64,000 nucleotides of DNA from Enoplosus armatus (GCF_043641665.1 NC_092198.1:4872501-4936500); one strand, 5' to 3'. Shown: positions 1-9,726, counted from the first letter of the stretch. A program made the numbers and translations. The notes: generated by a model from the sequence alone, not told the origin.

Positions 1-127
1 TAACTGATTGGTTTCATCTTGATTGATAGATATAATTGTGTATCATCTGCATAACAATGAAAGTTTATGGAATGTTTCTTCATAATATTGCCTGAAGGAA
101 GCATATATAAGGTGAATAGTATCTGTC
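1..127. other. flank left of LINE, nothing recognised
   Basis: This is AT-rich sequence up to the hexamer tail of the retrotransposon. I see no gene or repeat in it. Confidence 0.4.
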
Positions 128-272
128 AGAATCAGAATCAGAATCAGAATCAGAAATACTTTATTGATCCCCGGGGGGAAATTGTACAGTACCGGTGCTC
201 CCATTCAAGAGTAGAAAGTAGCATAATTTAGAACTAAAAGTTTGTACAAAATATAAAAATAAGAAATACAAA

Positions 273-377
273 ATACAAAATATACACATTTACAGTATTT
301 AAGTGAAATGAGGTGAAATGAAAAATGAAATGAAAATACAAAATATACACATTTACAGTATTTAAGTGAAATGAGGT
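273..377. repeat. 42-bp direct duplication in the LINE 3' untranslated region
   Basis: Positions 273-314 and 336-377 are the same 42 bases, beginning ATACAAAATATACAC and ending AAATGAGGT. A short GAAAT-rich spacer separates them. It is a local tandem duplication within the retrotransposon tail. Confidence 0.85.
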
Positions 378-540
378 AAAAATATATACAATAACAATGT
401 ATATGTATGTATGTGTTGCACTAAAGTGTGTGACTATATATGTATTGCACTTAAACATTTTGAATAAATAGTGAGGTGGTGTATGAACAGGTGAGGTAGA
501 TACAGATACGGATTCCAGTCTCTTCCTGAGTGTCTGACAT

Positions 541-3500
541 TCAGAGAGAGGAGTTAAACAGTCTGATGGCCACAGGCAGGAATGATTTCCTGTGTCGCTC
601 AGTTGTGCATTTGGGAGCAATGAGTCTGCCACTGAAGGTGCTCTTGTGTCCGACCAGTACGTCATGGAGAGGATGTGAAACATTGTCCAAGATGCCCCGC
701 AGCTTAGACAGCATCCTCCTCTCTGACACCACCGTCAGAGAGTCCAGCTGCACCCCCACAACGTCACTGGCCTTGCGGATCAGTTTGTTTAGTCTGTTGG
801 AGTCCGCCACCCTCAGCCTGCTGCCCCAGCATGCAACAGCATAGAGGATAGCACTGGCCACCACAGACTCATAAAACATCCTCAGCATAGTCCGGCAGAT
901 GTTGAAGGACCTCAGCCGCCTCAGAAAGTAGAGACGGCTCTGGCCCTTCCTGTAGAGGGCATTAGTGTTCTTTACCCAGTCCAGTTTATTGTCTATGTGA
1001 ACTCCCAGATACTTGTAATCCTCTACAATGTCCACACTGGCCCCCTGGATGGAAACAGGGGTCATCGGCGCCTTGGTCCTCCTCAGATCCACAGTCAGTT
1101 CCTTTGTCTTTGTCACGTTGAGCTGTAGATGGTTCTGCTCGCACCATGTGACAAAGTTGTCCACAGCAGCCCTGTACTCCTCTTCATCACCCTTACTGAT
1201 ACATCCAACTATTGCTGAGTCGTCAGAAAACTTCTGAAGATGGCAGGTCTCAGTGCAGTAGCTGAAGTCCGTGGTGTAGACGGTGAAGAGGAAGGGAGAG
1301 AGGACAGTCCCCTGCGGGGCCCCGGTGTTGCTGACCACTCTGTCTGACACACAGTGTTGTAAGCGCACATACTGTGGTCTGCCAGTCAGGTAGTTGACAA
1401 TCCAGGACACAAGGGGGGCATCCACCTGCATCTCCGTCAGCTTCTCACCCAGTAGAGCCGGACGGATGGTGTTGAACGCACTGGAGAAGTCAAAGAACAT
1501 GACTCTCACAGTGCTCGCCGGCTTGTCCAGGTGGGCGTAGACGCGGTTGAGCAGGTAGATGATGGCATCCTCCACTCCAAGTCGGGGCTGATAGGCGAAC
1601 TGAAGGGGGTCCAAGTGTGTCTTGACCAAGGGCCGGAGCTGCTCTAGGACGAGTCTCTCCAGGGTCTTCATGATGTGGGAGGTCAGTGCCACGGGTCTGT
1701 AGTCCTTGGAGCCACTGGGTCGCGGCGTCTTTGGAACAGGAACGAGGCAGGACGTCTTCCACAGCACGGGGACCCTCTGAAGACTCAGGCTCATGTTGAA
1801 GACGTGGTGAAGTACTCCACATAGCTGGGGGGCACAGGCTTTAAGCACCCTGGGGCTGACACCATCGGGGCCTGCAGCCTTGCTGGAGTGGAGTCTCCTC
1901 AGCTGTCTTCTAACATGGTCGGCAGTGAAGCACACTGTAGAGGTGACCGGTGGGGGAGGGGTGGTGTCGTCAGGTTGAAGAGTGCCGTCAGCCTGGGGAC
2001 TGGGGGACGAGGTGTGAGGAAAGCTCTCACAGGGGGGTGGGGGGCTGTGAGGAGCAGGAGGGGGAGGGGGGAGTGGAATAGGTGAAGGTTGGAGGCAGAC
2101 AGCAGAAGAGTCATGGGGGGGTTGAGCAGGGCCCACAGAGTCAAATCTGTTGAAAAACAGATTAAGTTCGTTGGCCCGGTCCACACTGCCTTCAGCTCCT
2201 CTGTTGTTGCTCGGCCTGTAACCCGTGATGGTCCTCATTCCACTCCAGACCTCTCTGGTGTTGTTCTGCTGGAGTTTCCACTCCAGCTTCCTCCTGTACT
2301 TCTCCTTGGCCTCCCTGATCTTTACCTTCAGTTCCCCCTGGATCGTTCTCACCTCGTCTCTGTTGCCAGCTCTGAAGGCCCTCTTCTTTTTGTTCAGTAT
2401 GGCCTTGATGTCCTTTGTCACCCATGGCTTGTTGTTAGAATAACAATGGACAGTCCTTGCTGGTACAGTGGAGTCCACACAGAAGTTGATGTAGTCTGTG
2501 ATGCACTCTGTGAGCCCATCAATGTCCTCTCCATGCGGCTCACAGAGCGCCTGCCAGTCAGTCACCTCAAAACATCCCTGAAGTGTCTCATAAGCCTCCT
2601 CTGACCATCTCCTCACTGTCCTCGTGGTTGCAGGCTGGCTCTTGACTAGAGGCACATAACAGGGGTTGAGGTGCACTAGGTTGTGGTCTGACCTACCCAG
2701 AGGGGGGAGGGGAGAGGAGCTGTATGCATCCTTAACGTTAGCATACAGCAAGTCCAGGGTCCTCTCCTCTCTAGTGGGACAGCTCACATACTGTGTGAAG
2801 GTGGGAAGTGTCCTAGCCATGGTGACGTGGTTGAAGTCACCCGAAATAGCAATGAGTGCATTCGGGTGTTGAGTCTGTAAACGGGCTATGGCGGAGTGAA
2901 TGACGTCACACGCCGACTTCGGGTTGGCAGAGGGGGGGATGTAAACAGTCACAACAATGGCATGTGAGAATTCCCTGGGCAAATAATACGGCCTGAGTCC
3001 AACAGCCAACAGTTCAATGTCCGGGCAACATACACTATCCTTGATGGTGATGTGGGAAGGATTGCACCACCGGTTGTTAACGAGAACGGCAAGTCCCCCT
3101 CCTTTACGCTTACCGCTCCCGGTGCAATCCCTGTCGGCCCGGACGGTCTGAAAGCCGTCGATGGAAACGTTGTCGTCGGGAATGTCCTGGTGCAGCCATG
3201 TCTCCGTAAAGCACATTAAACTACACTCCCGGTACTCCCTCTGACTCCTGGCCAGCGCCGTCAGCTCGTCCATCTTGTTTGCCAGCGATCTCACGTTGCC
3301 CATGACGAGAGAGGGGAGACACGGTTTATATCTCCTTTTCTCCATAAACCTCTGCTGTCTCGACCCACCTCTCTTCCCTCGTCGCTTCGTTCCCCCTCTG
3401 CATCCTCTGCGTGTTTTTCTCCAGATTTCAGCGGGGATCTCCGATGATCTGGTCTCCAAGCCGGCCGGCTTCAGAGCGATCAGCTGATCTCCGGAGTAAA

Positions 3501-3594
3501 CAAAGCGGCCCAGAAGTTGCTGCGCGACTGTCCGATGTTTGAATGAAAGTAATTCCAGAGTGAAAAAAAGTACCAGAACTCTCTCCACCAGCAT
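541..3594 (-). CDS. LINE ORF2: endonuclease plus reverse transcriptase, uninterrupted
   Basis: This 1017-residue protein would perform target-primed reverse transcription of the element. An upstream basic, Arg/Gly-rich stretch (about residues 50-90) precedes an APE-type endonuclease domain (about 95-330). That domain shows GNVRSLANKMDEL, CFTETWL, a GGGLAVLVN segment, SGDFN and GRSDHN, the catalytic His being in SDH. The reverse transcriptase (about 590-850) shows motif A FFDFSSAFNTI, motif B GAPQGTVLSPFLF and motif C FSDDSA, with the catalytic Asp pair as SDD rather than the commoner ADD. A thumb and C-terminal region follows, ending SFLPVAIRLFNSSL. I chose the ATG at 3594. The frame is open 15 nt further upstream to a GTG, which is unlikely as a eukaryotic start. 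No internal stop or frameshift is present, so the copy is young or still capable of translation. No separate ORF1 is visible. Confidence 0.88.
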   Translation of the reverse strand: MLVERVLVLFFTLELLSFKHRTVAQQLLGRFVYSGDQLIALKPAGLETRSSEIPAEIWRKTRRGCRGGTKRRGKRGGSRQQRFMEKRRYKPCLPSLVMGNVRSLANKMDELTALARSQREYRECSLMCFTETWLHQDIPDDNVSIDGFQTVRADRDCTGSGKRKGGGLAVLVNNRWCNPSHITIKDSVCCPDIELLAVGLRPYYLPREFSHAIVVTVYIPPSANPKSACDVIHSAIARLQTQHPNALIAISGDFNHVTMARTLPTFTQYVSCPTREERTLDLLYANVKDAYSSSPLPPLGRSDHNLVHLNPCYVPLVKSQPATTRTVRRWSEEAYETLQGCFEVTDWQALCEPHGEDIDGLTECITDYINFCVDSTVPARTVHCYSNNKPWVTKDIKAILNKKKRAFRAGNRDEVRTIQGELKVKIREAKEKYRRKLEWKLQQNNTREVWSGMRTITGYRPSNNRGAEGSVDRANELNLFFNRFDSVGPAQPPHDSSAVCLQPSPIPLPPPPPAPHSPPPPCESFPHTSSPSPQADGTLQPDDTTPPPPVTSTVCFTADHVRRQLRRLHSSKAAGPDGVSPRVLKACAPQLCGVLHHVFNMSLSLQRVPVLWKTSCLVPVPKTPRPSGSKDYRPVALTSHIMKTLERLVLEQLRPLVKTHLDPLQFAYQPRLGVEDAIIYLLNRVYAHLDKPASTVRVMFFDFSSAFNTIRPALLGEKLTEMQVDAPLVSWIVNYLTGRPQYVRLQHCVSDRVVSNTGAPQGTVLSPFLFTVYTTDFSYCTETCHLQKFSDDSAIVGCISKGDEEEYRAAVDNFVTWCEQNHLQLNVTKTKELTVDLRRTKAPMTPVSIQGASVDIVEDYKYLGVHIDNKLDWVKNTNALYRKGQSRLYFLRRLRSFNICRTMLRMFYESVVASAILYAVACWGSRLRVADSNRLNKLIRKASDVVGVQLDSLTVVSERRMLSKLRGILDNVSHPLHDVLVGHKSTFSGRLIAPKCTTERHRKSFLPVAIRLFNSSL

Positions 3595-3740
3595 GTTTGA
3601 AGAGGGCACAACTTCAAAAGTCAGTACTTAAAAAAGTTCTGAGTTAAATAAAGAAATAAAGGAGAAAAAGTAAGAGAAAGACGAAAACAAACAGGAGCGA
3701 CTGTAACAGGCTGCATGCACGTCGGCGCATGCGCACTAGT

Positions 3741-5790
3741 GCAATGCCACCTGGATCTGGACTTGAGTCCCATTGATGCAGCCCACAATGCCAGGAATGC
3801 CGAAAGCCTGGCAGAATCATTGTTTTATTACTGCCGACTTTGCTTCAGTAAGCATACAGTGTAATGTGACCAGTGACACCCAGGCGGTGGACTTGTGGAT
3901 GCTGATCATGTTTTTTTACTTTACACAAGCATAAGATTAGAGAGAAGGTTTAAGCCCATATGGTGCAACAATCTTAACTATTAGCTTGGACTTAAAACAG
4001 CAAGTTAGCACTTAGCTTAAGACCAGGCATAAGCCCTGTTGTGTTTTCCCAGTTGAGAGAACTTTAAAGGCAGATTGTACATGTCTCAAGTGTCTCCTTT
4101 TTATTCTAGGATGGGTAGAGATATGTCATTAAAAAAGATATCCATATCCTCATTTTTGGATAGCATTCAGATTTATACAAATTAGAGGAAACCTCTTGAA
4201 AGGCTAGATTACTTTGTTTTGGTTCACATGTCATGGACCCATTACAGTTGTATATCGCTGGAATATAATATTTATTTATTTTTATGATATAATTTTCCAG
4301 CCTTGTCTCCAGATTCAAAATGTTTCTTGCATAGAGAAATGATGTCTCCTCATGTAGGATTGCTTTCATGTTGGATCTTATCAGTAATAGTGAATTCCTG
4401 AGTTTTTTGGGCTGAGCATATGTTGCATATCTAAAATCTAAAGTTCAGTCATTAGATTTCTTTTTTGTCAAACAGCGGTCACCATTGGTGTTATTATTTC
4501 TCCTTGGTTCCAGTGCACAGCTTCACAATGCTTGACAACAGTGTTAGTCCCGCCTGTGGCACTGATTGGCTAATCTTTTGTCCCAGCTGCGCTGGATAAT
4601 CGCTTTTTCAATTGAGTCTCATGCCATGATGCCAGACCAGAATCAGTCAACTTGGTTGAGTGGGTGGATTCAAAGATCTGGAACCAGGCAACTTCATCTG
4701 TATAAATATATGTTCTAAATATACAGTATATATAAATAGAACTTAATACCCAACAGCCATTGGTTTTTGTCACATTCAGCTGTTTCAGCTATGCAGTTTC
4801 AGCCCTCTTTCACAAAACCGTAAAGCTACTTTGTTGCAACTGGACCAAACTTTTCCCTGTAATGTGAAATGGGTGCCAGTCCTACCCAAAGCTGCAGCTC
4901 TGTGGCGCTTTCAGCCACATGCCAGCTCATATTGACTAAGGGAATGGGTGCACCCTAGACAGGCTGCCAGTCTATCAAGCAGACACATTCATACTCACAT
5001 TCATTTGCATTTTCAACTTTCAACTTTTGTCCGACCGGGGGGGACAAGTTTGACCTGGTATGACCTGTTCCAATTCAAATTTACAGTCTAGCTCAACAAA
5101 CCATTTGAAGTAGTTTGCCGTGTGGTCCAGTTGTGGGTTCTTAAAATTCCTTATCAGCTCACTATTGAGTGCCCCATAGACCCTATATACTAAACAGTAA
5201 CTAATTTTGGGTTCTACTACCCAGATAGCAAAAATGCCAACAAAGACCTACTAGATTACCACGCCAGAAACGAGTGCAGCAACATCAACTATACAACTTC
5301 TTCTGATTGTCTACTTTTTGCCCTACTCATCGTCAGGACTCTTGCCAGAAGCTCATAAAAATGCTGTCACTGTTACTGTCACTGATAACAAGATTTCTAT
5401 GAAAGGATATATGACCCATTGGCATTGTTTCAGGAGGTTTTCAGTACCTAATGACAGCACTTGAGCCACGATGTAAAATTCCAAGTCGCACTATAATTGT
5501 GGGGGAAAGTATAAAGATTACAATGAAGGGTAATACACTATCTCTGACCATCTACAGATGGACATTGCTGACCACACATTCTTATGGGACAGTCACAGCT
5601 CACGCTCACACCCAAGCATTACGTTCATTAATTAATTCAAAAGATACAGCCCTATTGGAAACCGACAGTGTTACGCCTGCTCCTAACTTCCCAAACCAAG
5701 AGCCAGGAGAAAATGGTATAAAACTACAGGTGTGTAGACTACCTGGAGGACTTCATGATGTGTAAGAAATGGGTGAACATGAACTGAAAT
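3741..5790. other. intergenic, no gene recognised
   Basis: No conserved coding frame is visible here. The piece at about 4945-5006, with GGGTGCACCCTAGACAGG and CACATTCATACTCACATTC, resembles a common fish interspersed repeat fragment. Upstream of TAAR copy 1 there is a TATAAAAC at about 5717-5724 and an ATTAATTAATTC stretch at about 5629. Either could belong to its promoter, but the shared module of the other copies is not seen. Confidence 0.4.
4945..5006. repeat. fragment of a common fish interspersed repeat
   Basis: The phrase GTGCACCCTAGACAGG, followed by CCAGTCTATC and runs of CACATTCATACTCAC, is familiar from an abundant teleost repeat. Only a short degenerate piece remains. The identification is from memory of the motif, not a search. 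Confidence 0.45.
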
Positions 5791-5841
5791 TATTTGCATG
5801 TCTTTCTTTCTTGTGTGTTTGAATTTCAGGAGCATAGAAGC

Positions 5842-6786
5842 ATGGAGCATTTCAACATTACTGATGTTATGAGCATGCATCTCTGTTATGAATCAGAACA
5901 TTTGTCTTATATATTATGTATGTTTTTATATGTTTTTCTTGGTTCATTAACTATTGTCACAATATGTGGAAACCTTCTGGTGATAATCTCCATCATTTAC
6001 TTCAAACAGCTCCACACTCCCACTAACTACCTTATTCTCTCCCTGGCTGTGGCTGACCTGCTAGTGGGGACTTTTATCTGTCCTTTCAATATGGCATTCT
6101 CTCTAACCTCATGCTTGTATCATACCAGTTTAATTTGCAAAATACGCGGCAGCTTTGATATAGTGATAAGCACATCTTCCATTCTGAACTTGTGCTGTAT
6201 TTCTGTTGACAGATATTACGCAGTGTGCCTTCCTCTGATGTATAGAACTAAAATAAATGAGCATGTCGCTGTGATCATGAGCCTGGGGAGCTGGGGTGTT
6301 TCTATCCTAACTGGAATTGTTCTCTTAATAAGATTGCTTAATCTAGATACATGTGAAGAAGAGTGTTTTTTCATGATAATTATGGCATCTATTTTAGCAT
6401 TTTACCTCCCAGCAATACTTTTGCTTAGTATCTACTTTAAAATTTTCCTTGTGGCACAGAAACAGGCACGAAGCATCCAGAACACAACCTGCAAAAAGTC
6501 TGGAGCAGCTGTCAGTAAGATGGAGAAAAAGGCCACCAAAACTCTAGCTATAGTTATGGGAGCTTTTCTGATTTGCTGGACTCCAATCTTTCTTTGTTAC
6601 GCCTTTCAGCCTTTGAGCACTACAACATTAACTTGGATTGAACCACTCAACTGGCTCGCGCTGTCAAATTCAACGCTCAATCCATTTATTTATGCTTTCT
6701 TTTACAGCTGGTTCAGATCGGCTTTCAGAATGATAATTTCTGGAAAAATATTTCAAGGTGATTTTGCAAACTCAAAACTGTACTGA
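5842..6786 (+). CDS. TAAR-type olfactory receptor, copy 1 (only plus-strand copy)
   Basis: This is a class A seven-transmembrane receptor of the trace amine-associated family. Such proteins sit in the ciliary membrane of olfactory neurons and signal through Gs/olf. The frame gives 314 residues, shorter than its 328-336 residue neighbours: about seven residues are missing between the N-terminal CYESEH segment and TM1, and part of ECL2 before TM5 is also shorter. Visible motifs are sequon NIT at residue 5, [16 protein letters not shown] in TM2, Asp3.32 in GSFD, DRYYAV, CWTP in TM6, and the TAAR fingerprint [16 protein letters not shown] in TM7. An acceptor AG at 5828-5829 lies 12 nt before the ATG, so a leader exon is expected upstream. 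The upstream in-frame TTG at 5794 would run through the acceptor and was rejected. A poly(A) signal AATAAAG lies at about 6803. The orientation is opposite to all other copies. The subtype is not assigned; fish databases usually call such genes TAAR13c-like or TAAR1-like. Confidence 0.92.
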   Translation: MEHFNITDVMSMHLCYESEHLSYILCMFLYVFLGSLTIVTICGNLLVIISIIYFKQLHTPTNYLILSLAVADLLVGTFICPFNMAFSLTSCLYHTSLICKIRGSFDIVISTSSILNLCCISVDRYYAVCLPLMYRTKINEHVAVIMSLGSWGVSILTGIVLLIRLLNLDTCEEECFFMIIMASILAFYLPAILLLSIYFKIFLVAQKQARSIQNTTCKKSGAAVSKMEKKATKTLAIVMGAFLICWTPIFLCYAFQPLSTTTLTWIEPLNWLALSNSTLNPFIYAFFYSWFRSAFRMIISGKIFQGDFANSKLY

Positions 6787-7498
6787 CTGTCAATAATGAT
6801 AGCAATAAAGAAACAGTAAAGAAGCAAATCTTTGTTTTGCTCTTTCTTGTTCGTTTCTGGCTTGTACTGTATAACTAAATTGTCACTGTTTGGTACTCTG
6901 TTTAGGAAGTCTATGTACACAGAACCTGTATCCAGTGTCTGAGGTCAACAGTACACATTCTGTCAAATCATGACCTTATTACTGTAAATAAAAAGGTTAT
7001 ATAAGATATGAGCCAAGAAGATGAAATCAAAAACAGAAAAACAAAACTAATTTGACAACAGAAAGCAATTATCTGCAGCTTAGGACAGATAAAGAAAAAC
7101 TTTCAGTATGTATGAAACTTCTAGTCAGTTATATAATGTTAACAGTGTTGAAATTTTTATATATTATTGTTACATTTTATGAAACTGGGTGAGGTAACAA
7201 ACACGATATGCTTATGTAATATCAGCCCATATACTGTACAAAGGTTATAATGTCTGTTGTAATAGTCAATAGTGAATATCTAATTTGGTGGAATACTACA
7301 AGCAAATATGGTCTTTACCAAAACAACACATTAAACAAAAGGCTAGGAAATAGACCCAGATGAGGAGAAAGAAGAGAAAGAATGAAAATATCAGGGATTC
7401 ACAGGTTTATTTTCACACATATGTATGTGTAGTGAAAGCCAATGTTGCATGCCACGAATGTTGTGCTAACAGACTAAAAAAATAAAATACAAATGAAT

Positions 7499-7540
<42 letters not shown>

Positions 7541-7676
7541 ATGATAAGAAATTTGTAGAATATTGCCAGCCTTGATTTTCTTCTTTTTTTAGATTTTGAT
7601 TATTTTTTGGCATTTCTGCTATATTATGACAGGGATAGCAGTAGAGAGAAAGGAAAGGCAGGGGAGAGAGAGAAGG
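6787..7676. other. intergenic spacer downstream of TAAR copy 1
   Basis: Apart from the AATAAAG signal near 6803 and an AT microsatellite at 7504-7539, this AT-rich spacer shows no coding frame or recognisable repeat. Confidence 0.4.
7504..7539. repeat. (AT)n microsatellite
   Basis: An uninterrupted run of AT dinucleotides, about 17 repeats. Confidence 0.95.
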
Positions 7677-7809
7677 AATCAGAATCAGAAATACTTTATT
7701 GATCCCCGGGGGGAAATTACACAATTAATGAATGACACAATATGAATCGAACCGGGCCAGTAAGGACTCAGCCTTAATATAGTACGCGCTCTACCATATA
7801 AGCTACCCC
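7677..7809 (-). mobile_element. tRNA-derived SINE with LINE-like 3' tail
   Basis: Read on the minus strand, the 5' end (7809 to about 7742) is tRNA-like. It has an A-box-like GGGGTAGCTTATATGGTAGA and a good B box CCCGGTTCGATTC, so it should carry a pol III promoter. The expected CTACCCC partner of the acceptor stem is absent, so it is not a functional tRNA. The 3' end contains AATTTCCCCCCGGGGATCAA, then TAAAGTATTTCTGATTCTGA. This is essentially the same tail as the LINE at 128-180, implying mobilisation by that LINE's reverse transcriptase. The whole unit is only about 133 bp. Confidence 0.8.
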
Positions 7810-7854
7810 TACTGATTTTCATAATATATATCAATACGTATTTCCATAAACAAC

Positions 7855-7905
7855 AGTTGGACTTCATACAACATCTATCAACCCCTATCTCATTAGCTAA
7901 ATTAA
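7855..7905 (-). promoter_or_regulatory. orphan copy of the TAAR promoter module
   Basis: The stretch TATCAACCCCTATCTCATTA, followed by GCTAAATTAAA, closely matches the promoter-proximal region of TAAR copy 2 (about 9666-9700: TATCAACCCCTTTCTCATTA, then CCTAAATTAA). The upstream TTGGAC also matches. No minus-strand TAAR gene lies downstream of it, between 6787 and 7850. The flanks are a SINE on one side and an interspersed repeat on the other. It may be a relic of a lost gene or of an inversion of copy 1. Confidence 0.6.
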
Positions 7906-8350
7906 ATGGCTGTAAGACCCAAATGCAGACAGCACTCAGCAGGATGACTTCAAAGATTTAATGGCAGGCAGGCAAGAATATAGCCAGGTCCAGGAAAACA
8001 AAAATACCATAAAGCAAACGAGAACACAGCCACTAGGAATGAGCTGGCACTGGAACAAAGGAAATGGACCAGTATATGTAGGAAGTAGCTGATAAGGGGA
8101 TTTAGAACAGGTAAACAGATGAACGGGCAAAAGGTCAGGTGACTGTGGGGCTGATGAGGGAAGTGCGAACAGGTGAGCAGGTGAATGAGGAAGTATAGTG
8201 GAAAAGTCAGAGGGCATCTGGTGCCTAGCTCGAGGATGGCAGGTCTGGGGAGTTAGAGGAAAGTACATGGTCTGGGAGAAGTGAGCAAGGGCTGGAAACA
8301 GGGACCGATAGAGGTGTGGCTGCAGGAAGGGACTGAGAAACAAACTGTAA
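7906..8350. repeat. probable interspersed repeat (non-autonomous element)
   Basis: This block begins GTAAGACCCAAATGCAGACA and ends near GAGAAACAAACTGTAACA. Its purine-rich interior has many AACAGGTGA and CAGGCAGGCA motifs and resembles the block at 12330-12870, which contains GGACCCAAATTCAGACAC and CTGTGACAGTAAC. Blocks of this style are frequent in teleost genomes. I cannot name the family. Any frame across it is not protein-like. Confidence 0.5.
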
Positions 8351-8444
8351 CAATAATTCATTTTGCCAACAGAACTGGAATAAGATATATTGTATATCTT
8401 ATTTTGTACATCATCAATCACAAAAAACAAACGTTTACAAGAAT

Positions 8445-9455
8445 TTATGCTGTACACAACAGTTTTGAGTTAGCAAAATCACCTTGGAATATTTTTCCAG
8501 AAATGATCATTCTGAAAGCCGATCTGAACCAGCTGTAAAAGAAAGCATAAATAAAGGGATTGAGCATTGAATTTGACAGTGTAAGCCAGTTAAGTGTTTC
8601 AATCACAGGGACTGGTGGGGGATTATAGGCGTATGGCTGAAAGATGACACAAAGAAAGTAAGGAGTCAAACATAAAAGAAAAACTCCCATCACAATAGCC
8701 AGAGTTTTGGTGGCCTTTCTCTCCGTCTTGCTGACAGCTGCTCCAGACTTTGTGCTCTGACAGGTTGTGTTCTGGATGCTGCGTGCCTGTCTCTGAGCAA
8801 CAAGGAAAACCTTCAGGTAGATAGAGAGCATTATGATCGCTGGGAGGTAAAAGGAGAAAACAGGTCCCATAGTGTTTGCCATTACAACATCAACTGAGCA
8901 CATTTCCTCACATGTTCCTTGGCTGAATCCTGCAATTATGATGCAAATTCCGATCAGAGCAGAAACACCCCAGCTCACCAGGATCATAATCAGAGTAACG
9001 TGAACATTTATCTTAGTTCTATATGTCAGAGGCTGACACACCGCATAATATCTGTCTATGGAAATACAACATAAGTTCAGAATTGAAGATGTGCACAGTG
9101 ATACATCAAAGCTGTCTCTTATTTTACAAAATAGATCTTCATGATACAGACATGAGGTTACAGTGAATGCCATGCTGAAAGGAAAGACTAAAACTCCAAC
9201 AAGCAGGTCAGCCACAGCCAGAGACAGGATGAGGTAGTTAGTAGGGGTGTGGAGCTGTTTGAAGTAAATGATGGAGATTATTACAAGAAGGTTTCCACAT
9301 ATTGTGGCAACAGATAATAAGCCGAGGAAAATATATACTAAAACACACAATATAGAAGGGTTGCTTGTAAATACGTAAGTTGTATTATCTGATTCATAGC
9401 AGGGATGGATGTCATTGATGGTGTAAGTCCCGTTGACAGTCAATTCTGGCTGCAT
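8445..9455 (-). CDS. TAAR-type olfactory receptor, copy 2, with Trp6.48 replaced by Leu
   Basis: The 336-residue frame starts MQPELTVNGTY, with sequons at residues 8 and 24. The N-terminal HPCYES Cys could pair with the second Cys of ECL2 (TCEEMC). Asp3.32 is present in DSFD, DRYYAV follows TM3, and TM7 reads [16 protein letters not shown]. The notable change is in TM6: the codon at 8667-8669 encodes Leu, giving CLTP instead of CWTP, so the toggle-switch Trp6.48 of class A receptors is missing. The C-terminus is four residues longer (LLCTA) than in most neighbours. ATG at 9455 lies 12 nt after a TTGCAG acceptor. The in-frame TTG at 9473 lies within that acceptor and was rejected. The leader-exon donor is not clear here; two AGGTGT candidates lie near 9580-9595. 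Confidence 0.93.
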   Translation of the reverse strand: MQPELTVNGTYTINDIHPCYESDNTTYVFTSNPSILCVLVYIFLGLLSVATICGNLLVIISIIYFKQLHTPTNYLILSLAVADLLVGVLVFPFSMAFTVTSCLYHEDLFCKIRDSFDVSLCTSSILNLCCISIDRYYAVCQPLTYRTKINVHVTLIMILVSWGVSALIGICIIIAGFSQGTCEEMCSVDVVMANTMGPVFSFYLPAIIMLSIYLKVFLVAQRQARSIQNTTCQSTKSGAAVSKTERKATKTLAIVMGVFLLCLTPYFLCVIFQPYAYNPPPVPVIETLNWLTLSNSMLNPFIYAFFYSWFRSAFRMIISGKIFQGDFANSKLLCTA

Positions 9456-9662
9456 GCTTCTTGATTTCTGCAATAATAATTTATAATATTAAGAACATTT
9501 AAAAGATATTTAGTTCACCATGAATGTACAACAACAGCAATATTCTAAAGGAAAGACTTCCCATTAAACACCTGGTGACACCTCAATATAGTCCATGCAA
9601 GATCAGTGTTGTGTGTCCTTAGTCACAATGCCACTGTGAAGAACCTTTGGACGTGGTACAGT

Positions 9663-9726
9663 ATTTATCAACCCCTTTCTCATTACCTAAATTAACACAA
9701 ACCATGGTAATCCAATCAGATGTGGG
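9663..9726 (-). promoter_or_regulatory. promoter module of TAAR copy 2
   Basis: On the gene strand, an inverted CCAAT box within CATCTGATTGGA precedes TTAATTTAGGTAATGAGAAA, the copy-2 version of the shared ATTAATTATGGTAATGAG element. The sequence GGGGTTGATAAAT follows. The same order occurs upstream of most other copies in the cluster. Function is inferred from conservation and position. Confidence 0.6.

Larger units (their letters stand above)
128..3740 (-). mobile_element. near full-length non-LTR retrotransposon (LINE, jockey/L2/CR1/Rex1-like group)
   Basis: On the minus strand the element runs from a GC-rich leader near 3740 to a 3' tail at about 128-180. The tail ends in tandem TTCTGA hexamers, read as repeated CAGAAT on the plus strand, which is typical of fish LINEs that end in short direct repeats. 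A single long frame at 541-3594 encodes endonuclease and reverse transcriptase. The 3' untranslated part (128-540) contains a 42-bp duplicated segment. The exact 5' end is not certain: CpG-containing sequence near 3700-3735 looks like the element's leader, and I could not find a convincing target-site duplication. The family is inferred from protein motifs and the tail, not from a library search. Confidence 0.85.

Noticed and set aside
5451..5765. 104-codon open frame upstream of TAAR copy 1
   Set aside because: No similarity or domain is recognised, and it probably overlaps the promoter and leader region of copy 1.
5794..5841. Upstream in-frame extension of TAAR copy 1
   Set aside because: It begins at TTG and crosses a TTTCAG acceptor. 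The same pattern occurs in the other copies, so the ATG at 5842 is the start.
7742..7809. Possible tRNA gene on the minus strand (A-box and B-box present)
   Set aside because: The 3' acceptor strand does not pair with GGGGTAG, and the sequence runs into a LINE-type tail, so it is a SINE head.
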